Source: Streptomyces sp. CC228A
GTDB lineage: Bacteria > Actinomycetota > Actinomycetes > Streptomycetales > Streptomycetaceae
DNA length: 64,000 bases
Direction of reading: 5' to 3'
Assembly: GCF_021390935.1 (NCBI RefSeq)
Contig: NZ_JAJPUI010000004.1
Coordinates: forward strand, 434,001 to 498,000
The position numbers and the translations under genes were made by a program. This document shows positions 18,403 through 28,052 of this stretch, one piece after another; position 1 is the first letter of the stretch, and every line of letters begins with the position of its first letter. The notes under the pieces were generated by a model. It worked only from the letters and a program-made list of their open reading frames with translations, was not told the origin of the DNA and did no database searches.

Positions 18403-19623
18403 TCAGAAGGCGTACCGGACCTCCAGCCAGGGGGCGCGGCGGCCGATCAGGTCGCGCAGCGCGGCCACCGCCTCGGCCTTCACCCCGTTGCGGTAGCGGA
18501 CGTTGAGGGCTCCGTTCTCGGAACGCTTGGCCTGCTGGAGCTCCGGCCGCCACAGCACGTCCTCCGCGCGGGGGTGCCAGCCGAGGTTGACCTCGTGCAG
18601 GTCCTGGTTGTGCGTCAGCATGACGACCTCCGCGGCGGCCTGCCGCTTCACCCGCTGCGGCAGGACGTCGTCGAGGTGCCGCAGCAGCTCCGCCCAGGCG
18701 TCCTGCCAGCCGGGGCGGAGGACCACGGGCGAGAGGTTGAAGTGCACTTCGTAGCCGGCGTCCAGGAAGTCCGCGGCGGCGGCGACGCGCTCGGCGACGG
18801 GCGAGGTCCGCACGTCGAGGAGGCGTGAGTCGTCCGGCGGCATGAGGGAGAAGCGGATCCGCGTCCGTCCGCGCGGCTGGAGCGCGAGCAGGTCGGGGTT
18901 GACGAACTTGGTCGCGAAGGACGCCTTGGCGGTGGGCCACCGCGTGAAGGCGCGCACGAGGTCGGCGGTGTTGTCGGAGATCAGTGCGTCCACCGAGCAG
19001 TCGCCGTTCTCCCCGATGTCGTACACCCAGGACCGGGCGTCGCACTGGTTCGGTTCCGGCTTGGGCCCCTGGCGTGCGATGTGGCGGGCCAGGTGGGCGA
19101 TGATCCGGTCGATGTTGGTGAAGACGGTGATCGGATTGGCGTAGCCCTTGCGGCGCGGGACGTAGCAGTAGGCGCAGGCCATCGCGCAGCCGTTGGAGGC
19201 GCCGGGGGCGATCCAGTCGGCGGACCGGCCGTTGGGGCGGGTGGTGAGGGTCTTCTTCTCCCCGAGAACGAGCGTCTCGCCCTTGATCCGGACCCAGCGG
19301 TCGACGTTGCCCTCGTTGCCGTGCAGTCCGGGGATGCGCCAGTGGGAGTCCACGGTGACCAGCCGGGCGTCGGGGAAGCGGCGCAGGACCTGCCGGCCCC
19401 GCGGGGAGGCCGCCGCGGCGGGTTCCGCGTGGATCTCCCGTACGGGCAGCAGCCGGCGTGCCGCCGCCGAGTCCCGAAAGAGCGGCCCGTCCCGCGGCCC
19501 GGCCGGCTGTGCCCCCGTGTCGAGGGCGTCCAGTCCGAACAGCGCGCCGGAGTCGTCGTCCGGCCCGGTGGGCGGGTGGTGCATGAGCGCTCCGCTACGG
19601 GTGGTACGGGGTGCCGAAGGCAT
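18403..19623 (-). CDS. Spore photoproduct lyase-like radical SAM protein
   Basis: 406 aa. The radical-SAM cluster motif CAMACAYC (CX3CX2C) lies in SNGCAMACAYCYVPRRKGYA, followed by the NPITVFTNIDRI segment of the SPL-like/Rv2578c-type group. Downstream ENGDCSVDALISD and SLMPPDDSRL are also typical. In Streptomyces such genes are annotated as SPL family, but DNA-repair activity is unproven. ATG 19623 is chosen because GGGAGGG lies 4-5 nt upstream; ATG 19584 is an internal alternative. Faces the carotenoid operon, separated by a terminator. Confidence 0.75.
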   Translation of the reverse strand: MPSAPRTTRSGALMHHPPTGPDDDSGALFGLDALDTGAQPAGPRDGPLFRDSAAARRLLPVREIHAEPAAAASPRGRQVLRRFPDARLVTVDSHWRIPGLHGNEGNVDRWVRIKGETLVLGEKKTLTTRPNGRSADWIAPGASNGCAMACAYCYVPRRKGYANPITVFTNIDRIIAHLARHIARQGPKPEPNQCDARSWVYDIGENGDCSVDALISDNTADLVRAFTRWPTAKASFATKFVNPDLLALQPRGRTRIRFSLMPPDDSRLLDVRTSPVAERVAAAADFLDAGYEVHFNLSPVVLRPGWQDAWAELLRHLDDVLPQRVKRQAAAEVVMLTHNQDLHEVNLGWHPRAEDVLWRPELQQAKRSENGALNVRYRNGVKAEAVAALRDLIGRRAPWLEVRYAF

Positions 19624-19767
19624 CCGGCCCTCCCACTTTACGGCGCCGGCCACGGCCGCGGACCCGCCGCAGGACGGGCCCCTAAGGGCCGGCAGCAGGC
19701 GGGAACCAGCGGCCGGCGCGTGCCTGCCGACCGGCGGCGGGAGGCCCCGGCAAGCGGGCGCCGTCCC

Positions 19768-20064
19768 TCACCCCCGGGCCCCGTCCCCGGCCCCCGGCCC
19801 CGGGCTCGGCCTCGCCGAGGGCGCGGCGGCGGGGACGGGGCTGTCCGCCGTGCGGGGCGCGGCGCCGGCCGGCGCGGCGGAGGGGGCGGCCGACAGTTCG
19901 GGGGCCGGTTCGGCGCGGGGCGTCGGGTCGGCGGCGACCGAGGGGGCGGCCGCGGCGGTGTCGGGCACCGGGGACGGGGAGGCCCCATCGGCGAACGCGG
20001 GCGCGGCGCCCGCCAGCAGGGCGGTGCAGCCGAGTGCCGTGAGGCTGAGGACGGTACGGCGCAT
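19768..20064 (-). CDS. Small secreted Ala/Pro-rich protein
   Basis: 98 aa. Sec signal peptide: MRRT basic n-region, hydrophobic VLSLTALGCTALLAGA, and AFA cleavage site near residue 25. The mature part is disordered Ala/Pro/Ser sequence with no Cys. GAAGGAG lies 9 nt before the ATG, which supports translation. No family recognised; role unknown. Confidence 0.6.
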   Translation of the reverse strand: MRRTVLSLTALGCTALLAGAAPAFADGASPSPVPDTAAAAPSVAADPTPRAEPAPELSAAPSAAPAGAAPRTADSPVPAAAPSARPSPGPGAGDGARG

Positions 20065-20476
20065 GGTGGTTGCTCTCCTTCGTCGGCGGCCTGTGACGGA
20101 CCGGGTGGGAGGTCGAGCGGAGAGACGACGCGGCGGCAGGGCGGATTGCAAAGAGATGGCAAAGCCATCGGCTGACCTTTCCGGCCGCAGGAACCCCGCC
20201 GCCGGCCCGCCCGAGGAGGGCGCCGGGGGCCGTGTGGGCCGGCACGCCGGCTGCCTGCCCGGTCCCGGGCGCGCGCGACCGGACGGCGGAAGCCGCCGCG
20301 CGGCGCAGGGTGTGGCCGCGCGTGCCCCGTCCTGAGGCGCCCTCCCCGTGCACCCGGCAGGAGCCGTGCGGCGGGGGGGCCGGGGGGCGACGGCGCTGCG
20401 GTGGCGGCGGACTGCCGGCAGGTCGGCGGAGGAGTCGGAGATCACCTCGGCCCGCTCCCCCGCTAACGTGGGGGGT
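20065..20476. promoter_or_regulatory. Divergent intergenic region; short-leader promoter for RNase J
   Basis: 412 bp between divergent genes. A TAACGT element (20464-20469) sits 7 nt before the RNase J ATG, so a transcript starting at this -10 would have almost no leader, and no clear SD precedes the ATG. No gene seen in the rest. Confidence 0.4.
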
Positions 20477-22162
20477 ATGAGTCACCCGCACCCCGGACTG
20501 AAGCCCGCGGCACCGCTGCCCCGAGGAGGGCTCAGGGTCGTCGCCCTGGGCGGCCTTGGCGAGATCGGCCGCAACATGACCGTGTTCGAGCACGCCGGCA
20601 AGCTGCTCGTCGTCGACTGCGGGGTGCTGTTCCCCGAGGAGACGCAGCCGGGCGTGGATGTGATCCTGCCGGACTTCACCTCCATCCGGGACCGGCTGGA
20701 CGACATCGTGGCCGTGGTGCTGACCCACGGGCACGAGGACCACATCGGCGGGGTGCCGTACCTGCTGCGGGAGCGGCGGGACATTCCGGTCGTCGGGTCG
20801 AAGCTGACCCTGGCCTTCCTGGAGGCCAAGCTGAAGGAGCACCGCATCCAGCCGCGGTCGGTGCGGGTGAAGGAAGGCGACCGGCGGAAGTTCGGGCCGT
20901 TCGAGTGCGAGTTCGTGGCGGTCAACCACTCGATCCCGGACGGGCTCGCGGTGGCGATCCGCACGGCGGCCGGCCTCGTACTGCACACCGGCGACTTCAA
21001 GATGGACCAGTTCCCGCTCGACGACCGGATCACCGATCTGCGGGCCTTCGCCCGGCTGGGTGAGGAGGGCGTCGACCTGTTCCTCACGGATTCCACCAAT
21101 GCGGAGGTCCCCGGCTTCACGACGTCCGAGCGGGAGCTGAACCCGGCCATCGAGCAGGTGATGCGGACCTCGCCGCGGCGCGTCATCGTCTCCAGCTTCG
21201 CCAGCCACGTGCACCGCATCCAGCAGGTCCTGGACGCCGCCCACCAGCACGGCCGCAAGGTCGCGTTCGTGGGCCGCTCGATGGTCCGCAACATGGGCAT
21301 CGCCCGCGAGCTGGGCTATCTCAACGTCCCGCCCGGCCTCGTGGTGGACGTGAAGGAGCTGGAGAAGCTCCCCGACCACCGGATCGCCCTGGTGTGCACC
21401 GGCTCGCAGGGAGAGCCGATGGCCGCGCTGTCCCGGATGGCGAACCGCGACCACATGATCCGCATCGGTGAGGGCGATACCGTCCTGCTCGCCAGTTCCC
21501 TCATCCCGGGCAACGAGAGCGCCATCTACCGGGTGATCAACGGGCTGACCCGGTGGGGTGCCAACGTCGTCCACAAGGGCAACGCCAAGGTGCACGTGTC
21601 CGGTCACGCCAGCGCCGGCGAGCTCGTCTACTGCTACAACATCGTCAAGCCGCGCAACGTCATGCCGGTGCACGGCGAGTGGAAGCACCTGCGGGCCAAC
21701 GCCGACCTCGCCATCCGGACCGGCGTCGACCCCGACCGGGTCGTCATCGCCGAGGACGGCGTCGTCGTCGACCTGGTCGACGGCCGCGCCTCGATCACCG
21801 GCAAGGTGCCGGCCGGGTACGTCTACGTGGACGGCATGACGGTGGGCGGCGCCACCGAGGCGTCCCTGAAGGACCGGCGCACCCTCTCCGAGGAGGGCGT
21901 CGTCACGGTCGTGGCGATCGTCGACGCCGACAGCGGCGCCCTCGCCGAGCCGCCGGACTTCCTGGCCCGGGGTTTCGTCCACGACGAGGCGACCTTCGAG
22001 TCGGCGGTCCCCGTCATCGAGAAGACCCTGGCGCAGGCGGCGGAGGAAGGCATCGGGGACGCGCACCAGCAGGAGCAGCTCATCGCGAGGGCCGTCGCGA
22101 ACTGGGCGTTCCGCACCTACCGCCGCAAGCCCCTGATCATCCCCGTCATCATCGACGCCTGA
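20477..22162 (+). CDS. rnj: Ribonuclease J
   Basis: 561 aa, the usual length. Metallo-beta-lactamase/beta-CASP nuclease with 5'-3' exo- and endonuclease activity in RNA decay and rRNA processing. Zinc motif LTHGHEDHIGG (about 85-95), GDFKMD and beta-CASP segments VSSFASHVHRIQQV, GHASAGEL and MPVHGEWKHL are seen. C-terminal domain ends with RTYRRKPLIIPVIIDA. ATG 20477 starts the conserved N-terminus. Confidence 0.95.
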   Translation: MSHPHPGLKPAAPLPRGGLRVVALGGLGEIGRNMTVFEHAGKLLVVDCGVLFPEETQPGVDVILPDFTSIRDRLDDIVAVVLTHGHEDHIGGVPYLLRERRDIPVVGSKLTLAFLEAKLKEHRIQPRSVRVKEGDRRKFGPFECEFVAVNHSIPDGLAVAIRTAAGLVLHTGDFKMDQFPLDDRITDLRAFARLGEEGVDLFLTDSTNAEVPGFTTSERELNPAIEQVMRTSPRRVIVSSFASHVHRIQQVLDAAHQHGRKVAFVGRSMVRNMGIARELGYLNVPPGLVVDVKELEKLPDHRIALVCTGSQGEPMAALSRMANRDHMIRIGEGDTVLLASSLIPGNESAIYRVINGLTRWGANVVHKGNAKVHVSGHASAGELVYCYNIVKPRNVMPVHGEWKHLRANADLAIRTGVDPDRVVIAEDGVVVDLVDGRASITGKVPAGYVYVDGMTVGGATEASLKDRRTLSEEGVVTVVAIVDADSGALAEPPDFLARGFVHDEATFESAVPVIEKTLAQAAEEGIGDAHQQEQLIARAVANWAFRTYRRKPLIIPVIIDA

Positions 22163-22269
22163 CGGCCCGCGCCGGCCGCGCCGGCGGCCCCCTCCCCCAC
22201 CTCCACCCCGGCGGCCCGGGTGCGTGCGCGCACCCGCCCGTCCGGCGACCCGGCAGAGGCGAAACCCGG

Positions 22270-23070
22270 ATGAGCGTACGTTTCGAGGAGATCGACTGGC
22301 GTCCGACGCCGCTGGGCGACATCAGCCTGCGGCGCCGCCGGGACCCGGCGTCGGGGTCGGACGTCTACGAGGTGAAGCTCGGCGACGAGTTCCTCATGTC
22401 CAGCCTCTTCACGGCCGGCGAGACCGAGCTCGCCCGCCTCGGCCTGGCCGGCCTGCCCGGCACCGGGCCGAGTACCACCGGTGTGCCCGGTGCCGGGCAC
22501 ACCGGCACCGGGCTGGACGTCGCGGTGGGCGGGCTCGGCCTCGGATACACCGCCCGCGCGGCCCTGGACGACCCCCGGGTCCGCTCGCTGATCGTCGTGG
22601 AGGCACTCGGCGAGGTGGTCGACTGGCACCGGCGCGGACTGGTCCCGCTGGGTGCGGGCCTGGCCGCCGACCCGCGCTGCCGGTTCGTGCAGGGCGACTT
22701 CTTCGCGATGGCGGCGGACCCCGGCGGCTTCGACCCGCGGACGCCGGGCCGCCGCTTCCACGCCGTCCTGCTCGACGTCGACCACTCCCCGCGCCACGTG
22801 CTGCACCCCCGGCACGCCGCGCTGTACGAGCCCGCAGGGCTCCGCGCCCTCACCGAGCACCTCCACCCCGGCGGGGTCTTCGCCCTGTGGTCGAACGACC
22901 CGCCGGACGACGCGTTCACCACCGCACTCGCGGGCGTCTTCGAGGAGGCGACGGCCACGGTCGTCGACTTCCCCAACCCCCTCCAGGGCGGCACGTCGGC
23001 GAACACCGTCTACGTCGCCCGCACACCCTCCGGCACGGGCGGGGCGCAGGAGCACCAGGGCAGGGCCTGA
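22270..23070 (+). CDS. Spermidine synthase-like (polyamine aminopropyltransferase fold) protein
   Basis: 266 aa. SAM/dcSAM-binding Rossmann region: AVGGLGLGYTARAAL, then acidic VVEALGEVVDWHR and VLLDVDHSPRHVL. The catalytic Asp region of true spermidine synthases is not evident, so the substrate is uncertain; it may be a methyltransferase-like paralog. Follows RNase J by 107 nt on the same strand. A variable Gly/Thr loop (about residues 65-80) looks like a small repeat insertion. Confidence 0.65.
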   Translation: MSVRFEEIDWRPTPLGDISLRRRRDPASGSDVYEVKLGDEFLMSSLFTAGETELARLGLAGLPGTGPSTTGVPGAGHTGTGLDVAVGGLGLGYTARAALDDPRVRSLIVVEALGEVVDWHRRGLVPLGAGLAADPRCRFVQGDFFAMAADPGGFDPRTPGRRFHAVLLDVDHSPRHVLHPRHAALYEPAGLRALTEHLHPGGVFALWSNDPPDDAFTTALAGVFEEATATVVDFPNPLQGGTSANTVYVARTPSGTGGAQEHQGRA

Positions 23071-23294
23071 CCGCCGGTGCGAAGGATCGCGGCGCACCCG
23101 GCCTGGCGGGCCACAAGGAACAATCCACACGACACGCACGAGCACTCGGCCGTTCGCCGGGCCTGCGGTCCTCGCGCCGCCCTCTCGGCACACCTCACCG
23201 CGCTCCGCGTCCCCCGGTCCTGCCGAGCCCCATCGCGCTCGCCCGCCGACGCGGTCACGGCGGGTGGGTCCCCGAGCTGTCCCCGAAACGATCA

Positions 23295-23328
23295 AGGGGC
23301 CGTTTCAGATTGCTCTGAAACGGCCCCT
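23295..23328 (-). terminator. Strong hairpin terminator after tRNA-Pro
   Basis: Perfect 15-bp inverted repeat AGGGGCCGTTTCAGA / TCTGAAACGGCCCCT with a 4-nt loop, 20 nt beyond the tRNA 3' end. It also lies downstream of the plus-strand spermidine-synthase-like gene, so it could work in both directions. Confidence 0.8.
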
Positions 23329-23347
23329 GACCTGCGACTTCGCAAAG

Positions 23348-23421
<74 letters not shown>

Positions 23422-23525
23422 TTGCCCGTCTGACCTGGGGTTTCCCCCGGCCCGGCGTGCACGAGAACAATACCGCACTCGGGGTGGTGATCACGAACCG
23501 CTTACCGGGCGGGCCGGGTCCCGTG

Positions 23526-24110
23526 TCAGACCGCCGGTGGTGTGCCGTCCTCGTACCGGTGGATCTTGTCCACCAGCTCCGCGGCCATGGCCTTGATCGT
23601 GTCCAGCCCCGCCCGCCCCCAGGGGCGCGGCCGGGTGTCGGCCACGCAGACCGTGCCGAGCACCGTGCCCGTGCGGTCGATGAGCGGCGCACCGAGGTAC
23701 GAGCGGATGCCGATCTCGTCGACGACGGGGTTCCCGGCGAACCGCGGGTAGTCGCAGACATCCTCCAGGACCAGCGCCTTGCGGCGGACCACGACGTGCG
23801 GGCAGTAGCCGTGGTCGCGGGCCAGGAAGCGGGGCAGGCCGCCCTCCGCGCCCGCGGAGCGGCCTCCGGGGTACGTGCCGGTGAACGTGCCGGTCGGGGT
23901 GTGCAGGCCCGCGAAGAACTGCCGGTGCTCGTCGATGAAGTTGACCATCCCGTAGGGCGCCTGGGTGACCTGGGTCAGTCGCTGCGCGAACGCGTCGAAC
24001 TCCGGGTCGGGGCGCTCCCCGAGGCCGAGCCGGCGCAGCCGCTGCGCGCGGCGGGGCGCCTCCTCGTCGACGGGGGTGAGGCGCAGGTGCCCTGCGGGGC
24101 GGTACGTCAT
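23526..24110 (-). CDS. GAF domain protein associated with the conservon
   Basis: 194 aa. A single GAF domain spans about 25-185: FAQRLTQVTQAPYGMVNFID, the mid-domain FCxxV-like DHGYCPHVVVRRKALVLED, and YLGAPLIDRTGTVLGTVCVAD. The ATG overlaps the cvnD stop (ATGA), so it is translated with the conservon. Probably a sensory partner of the GTPase switch; ligand unknown. Confidence 0.8.
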   Translation of the reverse strand: MTYRPAGHLRLTPVDEEAPRRAQRLRRLGLGERPDPEFDAFAQRLTQVTQAPYGMVNFIDEHRQFFAGLHTPTGTFTGTYPGGRSAGAEGGLPRFLARDHGYCPHVVVRRKALVLEDVCDYPRFAGNPVVDEIGIRSYLGAPLIDRTGTVLGTVCVADTRPRPWGRAGLDTIKAMAAELVDKIHRYEDGTPPAV

Positions 24111-24736
24111 CGCGGTGCTCCGTGGCTGGGTGCCGGGGCGGGGGCGGGGTGCGCGGCGAGCAGGTACCGGACCAGGGTGACCAGGGTCCGGATCCCCGAG
24201 CCGGGGCTTCTGGCGTCGCACAGCACGACGGGTACCTCCTGGGCCAGGCCCAGGGCGGCGCGCACCTCCTCGGGGTCGTAGTGGTGGGAGCCGTCGAACT
24301 CGTTCACGGCGACGGCGAACCGGATGCCGCGCCCCTCGAAGAAGTCGACGGCGGAGAAGGAGTCCTGGAGGCGCCGCGTGTCGGCGAGGACCACCGCGCC
24401 AAGCGCCCCTTCGGAGAGCTCGTCCCAAAGGAACCAGAAGCGCTCCTGCCCGGGCGTGCCGAACAGGTACAGCACATGCCGCCGGTCGAGGGTGATCCTG
24501 CCGAAGTCCATGGCGACGGTGGTGGTCGTCTTGGTCTCGACGCCGTCCAGGCGGTCGGTGCCGGCGCCGGCCTGCGTGAGCAGTTCCTCGGTGCTGAGCG
24601 GCGGGATCTCGCTCACCGCGCCGACGAACGTCGTCTTCCCCGCGCCGAAGCCGCCCGCGACGAGGATCTTGACGGCGGTGGGGAAGGCGTCGCCGCCGCC
24701 GTCGGCCCGGCGGTCAGAGCCGTCGTCGTAGCCCAT
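24107..24736 (-). CDS. cvnD: CvnD-type small GTP-binding protein
   Basis: 209 aa. Ras-like/MglA-type ATP/GTP-binding domain: P-loop AGGFGAGKTT, switch GTPGQERFWFLW, base-recognition VNEFDG (NxxD variant). Fourth gene of a conservon, thought to act as a G-protein-like signalling module at the membrane. Starts inside the last 23 bp of cvnC. Confidence 0.9.
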   Translation of the reverse strand: MGYDDGSDRRADGGGDAFPTAVKILVAGGFGAGKTTFVGAVSEIPPLSTEELLTQAGAGTDRLDGVETKTTTTVAMDFGRITLDRRHVLYLFGTPGQERFWFLWDELSEGALGAVVLADTRRLQDSFSAVDFFEGRGIRFAVAVNEFDGSHHYDPEEVRAALGLAQEVPVVLCDARSPGSGIRTLVTLVRYLLAAHPAPAPAPSHGAPR

Positions 24737-25085
24737 CGAGCACTGCCTCCAGTAGGGAACGGTCGGTGGGGTGGTCGTGGTGGCGGGGCGAGCGGGCCGT
24801 CAGGGCGCCGCAGTCCACGAGGTCCGACAGGAGGACCTTGGTGATGACGGCGGGCAGCCTCAGGTGGGCGGCGATCTCCGCCACGGAGGTCGGGCCGCCG
24901 CACAGCCCGAGGGCGGCCGTGTGCTCGGGCCCGAGGGGCGAGGCCGGCAGCCGCCCGGTCGCCCTCACGAGGGAGAGCAGGTCCAGCGCGGTCGACGGCC
25001 GGGTGCGGCCGGCGCTCACCGTGTACGGGCGGACGAGGCGGCCGGCCGCGTCGTCGAGCCACGGTCCCTCCTGCCGGGGCGGCAC
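24714..25085 (-). CDS. cvnC: CvnC-type DUF742 protein
   Basis: 123 aa. DUF742 winged-helix-like protein: WLDDAAGRLVRPYTVSAGRT near the N-terminus and LRLPAVITKVLLSDLVDCG in the middle. GTG 25085 is 2 nt after the cvnB stop; the very long open frame upstream belongs to cvnA and its antisense-like continuation. Couples to cvnB and cvnD. Confidence 0.85.
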   Translation of the reverse strand: MPPRQEGPWLDDAAGRLVRPYTVSAGRTRPSTALDLLSLVRATGRLPASPLGPEHTAALGLCGGPTSVAEIAAHLRLPAVITKVLLSDLVDCGALTARSPRHHDHPTDRSLLEAVLDGLRRRL

Positions 25086-25087
25086 GT

Positions 25088-25522
25088 TCAGCGCCCCGCG
25101 GCGCCCGGCGCGGCGGCGGCCCGCCGCGGCGGGGTGGCGAAGTAGGGCCGGACGCTCTTGACCAGCATGGTCATCTCGTAGCCGAGGACGGCGGTGTCCG
25201 TCTCCCGGCCCGCGATGACGGCGAGGCAGGAGCCGGAGCCGGCGGCGGCGACGAACAGCAGGGCCGCGTCGAGCTCCACGACGACCTGCCGCACGTCGCC
25301 GCCGTCGCCGAAGCGGCTGCCCGCGCTGCGGCCGAGCGAGTGCAGCCCGGAGGCGAGGGCCGCCAGGTGGTCGGCGCTGTCGGTGTCGAGTCCGTGCACC
25401 GACTTGACGAGGCCGTCGGAGGAGAGCAGGACCGCGCTGCGGGCGTGCGGGACGCGCCGTACCAGTCCGTCCAGCAGCCAGTCGAGGTCGGGGGCGTTGC
25501 CGGTCTGCACATCGGTCGTCAT
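25088..25522 (-). CDS. cvnB: CvnB-type roadblock/LC7 protein
   Basis: 144 aa. Roadblock/LC7 fold as in MglB-type GTPase-activating partners: LDWLLDGLVRRVPHARSAVLLSSDG and the ending YEMTMLVKSVRPYF. ATG 25522 lies 6 nt after the cvnA stop. Likely regulates CvnD nucleotide state. Confidence 0.9.
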   Translation of the reverse strand: MTTDVQTGNAPDLDWLLDGLVRRVPHARSAVLLSSDGLVKSVHGLDTDSADHLAALASGLHSLGRSAGSRFGDGGDVRQVVVELDAALLFVAAAGSGSCLAVIAGRETDTAVLGYEMTMLVKSVRPYFATPPRRAAAAPGAAGR

Positions 25523-25528
25523 GGTGCG

Positions 25529-28052
25529 TCACTCCTCGGGTCGTGCGTCGTGTCGCCATGGTGTGGGGCGGGTCTCGGGTGCGGCGCCGGGGCCGGCGGG
25601 CGGGTCGGGGGCGGGCATGGCCTCGGCGAGGGCGATGCCGCGCTGGAAGGCCGCCATGAGCCCGGGGTCGTGCAGGGTGTCGTCGTCGTGCGCCGGGTCG
25701 CCGTGCCGGGCGGGCCGTACGGGGCCGCCGCGCAGCTGGGGCGCCAGGTGCTCCTGCGCCCGGCGCTTGGGGAGCCGGGGCCGGTCCTCGGTTTCGCCGC
25801 CGCCCCTCCGGGCGTGGCGGGGCTGCGACGGGCGGCCCGCCCGCCGTCCGGACCCGGCTGGTCCGGGGCGCCGGCGCGGCCGTCCGCGGAGGGAGGCGAC
25901 GCGGCGCCCGCCCCGGGGTCGGCAGCGTACGGCGACCCGGCGGCCGCCCCGTGGTGCGCGGAGGACCGTGATGCGGTGCCCGTTGCGTGGTCCGCGGGGT
26001 ACAGGCCGGGCTGACCGGTCGTACGGTCAGGCGGGTACGGCTCCAGGGCCCCGGTCCACTGATCCGCCGGGTACGGCTCGGTGCGTCCGCTCCGGGGGCT
26101 CGCGGAGGGGTACGACTCCAGCGCCCCGGTCGCCTGCTCCGCGGAAGACGGCTCGGGCTGCGCGGTCCGCCGATCCGCCGGGTACGGCTCCAGCGCCCCG
26201 GTCCACTGGTACGGGGAGGGGGGCTGCGGGGCGGGTGGGAGGTCCTCGGGGAGTTCCGGCCGGCCGGTGGGGGCCTCGGGTACGGGGAGCGGCGGTGTCC
26301 GGAGGTCGGGGGCGGTCGCGGGGTGCGGGATGCCCGGTGGGGGCGCGGCGGTGGGCGCCGGGCCGGGTGCGGCGGGCCGGGACGGCGGGGCCGGGGCCGC
26401 GTGGCGGGGCCCGGACGGCCGTACGTCGGTGCCGGCCGGCGGGGCGTGCCGCAGGACGGGCTCCGGCACGGGGACCAGGGGCGGCCCGGGGGCCCGGCGG
26501 GGGCGGGCGCGCCATAGGCGGCAGCGTCGGGGCCGCCGTACCCGGCGGGCTCCTGGTCCGGCGTCCCGTAGCCGGCCGATTCCGGGTGCGCTGCCCCGTA
26601 CGGGACCGGTGCCGGGCCCGGCGTTCCGTGAGCGGCGGGCTCCCGGTCCGACGGGCCGGATGCGGCCGGTCGCGGGTGCGGCGTGCCGTGACCGGCCTGG
26701 TCCGACGGGTGGTGGGCGGCCGGCGCCGGGTACGGCGGACCGTACGCGGACGGTTCCGGGGAACCGGGCGCGGAGTCGGCGGCGGGCTGCGGGAGTCCGG
26801 TGGACGGGAGATGGTCGGGGTCGGCGCCGAGGAGGCCCTGCGGGATGACGGCGACGGCCTGGACTCCGCCGTAGATGTTCGACTGGAGCCGTACGGCGAT
26901 GCCGTGCCTGCGGGCGAGGGCGGCGACCACGTACAGGCCGATGCGGCCGTCCTGGAGCAGGTGGGCGACGTTGACCTGGTCGGGGTCGGAGAGCAGGGCG
27001 TTCATCTTCGCCTGCTCCGGCTGCGGCATGCCGAGGCCCCGGTCCTCGACCTCGACGGCGAGGCCGGAGGTGACGTACTGGGCGCGCAGCAGCACGGACG
27101 TGTGGGGGGCGGAGAAGAGGGTGGCGTTCTCGACGAGTTCGGCGAGGAGGTGGATCACGTCGGCGACGGCGTGGCCGCGCAGCGTGCCCTCGACGGGCGG
27201 GACGAGCTTGACGCGGGGGTACTGCTCCACCTCCGCGATGGAGGAGCGGAGCACCTCGGTCAGGGTGACCGGGTGCGACCACTGGCGGCGGGGCACGGCG
27301 CCGCCGAGGACCGCCAGGTTCTCCGCGTGGCGGCGGGTGCGGGTGGCCAGGTGGTCGACGTGGAAGAGGCCCTTGAGCAGGTCGGGGTCCTCCACCTGGT
27401 TCTCCAGCTCGTCGAGGAGCTGGATCTGGCGGTGCACGAGGGACTGGAGTCGGCGTGCGAGGTTGGCGAAGACCTCGGCCTTCTGCTCGTTGCCGACGCT
27501 GCTGGAGAGCCGGGACGCCTGGACGGCGGCGGCGACGGCGGCGTCGTGGGAGCGGCCGAGCTCGTGGGCCAGCAGGTCGAAGGCGTCGCCGCCGGGGGCG
27601 GGCGGCGGGGTGCGCCGTACGGCGGGGCGTTCGCCGCGGCGCAGCTGCTCGACGGTGGTGTGCAGGTCCTGCTGTCCGCGGGCGGCGGCGCGGCGCAGGG
27701 CGTGGCAGCGGTCCAGGACGGTGCGGGAGGCGCGGTCGGCGCCGAGCGCCGCGGCGACGACGGCGCTCATGACGATGGCGGCGGAGCAGGCCAGGGCGAT
27801 CCACAGCGGGGTCGTCGGCCGGGTGTCCGCTGAGCGGAGGGTGAAGAGCACCGCGGCCGCACCGCCGAGTGTCGCCACGACGGTCGGCAGGACGGCGGCC
27901 CGCAGCAGCTGCGGCCGTATGCGGGCCTCCGGGGGCGCGGTCGGGGTGTGCTGCGTGCAGGGATCCGGCAGGGGGCCGGCGTCCGGCCGGCCCTGCCGTC
28001 CGCCGCCGTCACGGCCGTCGGGTCGCGCGGTGGGTGCGCGGAGTTGAGACAT
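25529..28052 (-). CDS. cvnA: CvnA-type sensor kinase-like protein (two frameshifts in the Pro-rich tail)
   Basis: Corrected 841 aa. Nitrate/nitrite-sensor-like histidine-kinase protein: basic N-tail, two membrane segments (AAVLPTVVATLGGAAAVLFTL and LWIALACSAAIVMSAVVAAAL), a dimerisation helix with FANLARRLQSLVHRQIQLLD and a HATPase domain (LAELVENATLFSAP; DGRIGLYVVAALARR). The remaining 400 residues are Pro/Ala-rich with YGxPxxEPAxYG and ALEPYPADQWTG-like repeats. One-base losses near 26490 (G-rich run) and near 25790 (GGGG run) break the frame; the third frame ends KRRAQEHLAPQLRG...AFQRGIALAEA and stops at 25529, just before cvnB. Confidence 0.8.
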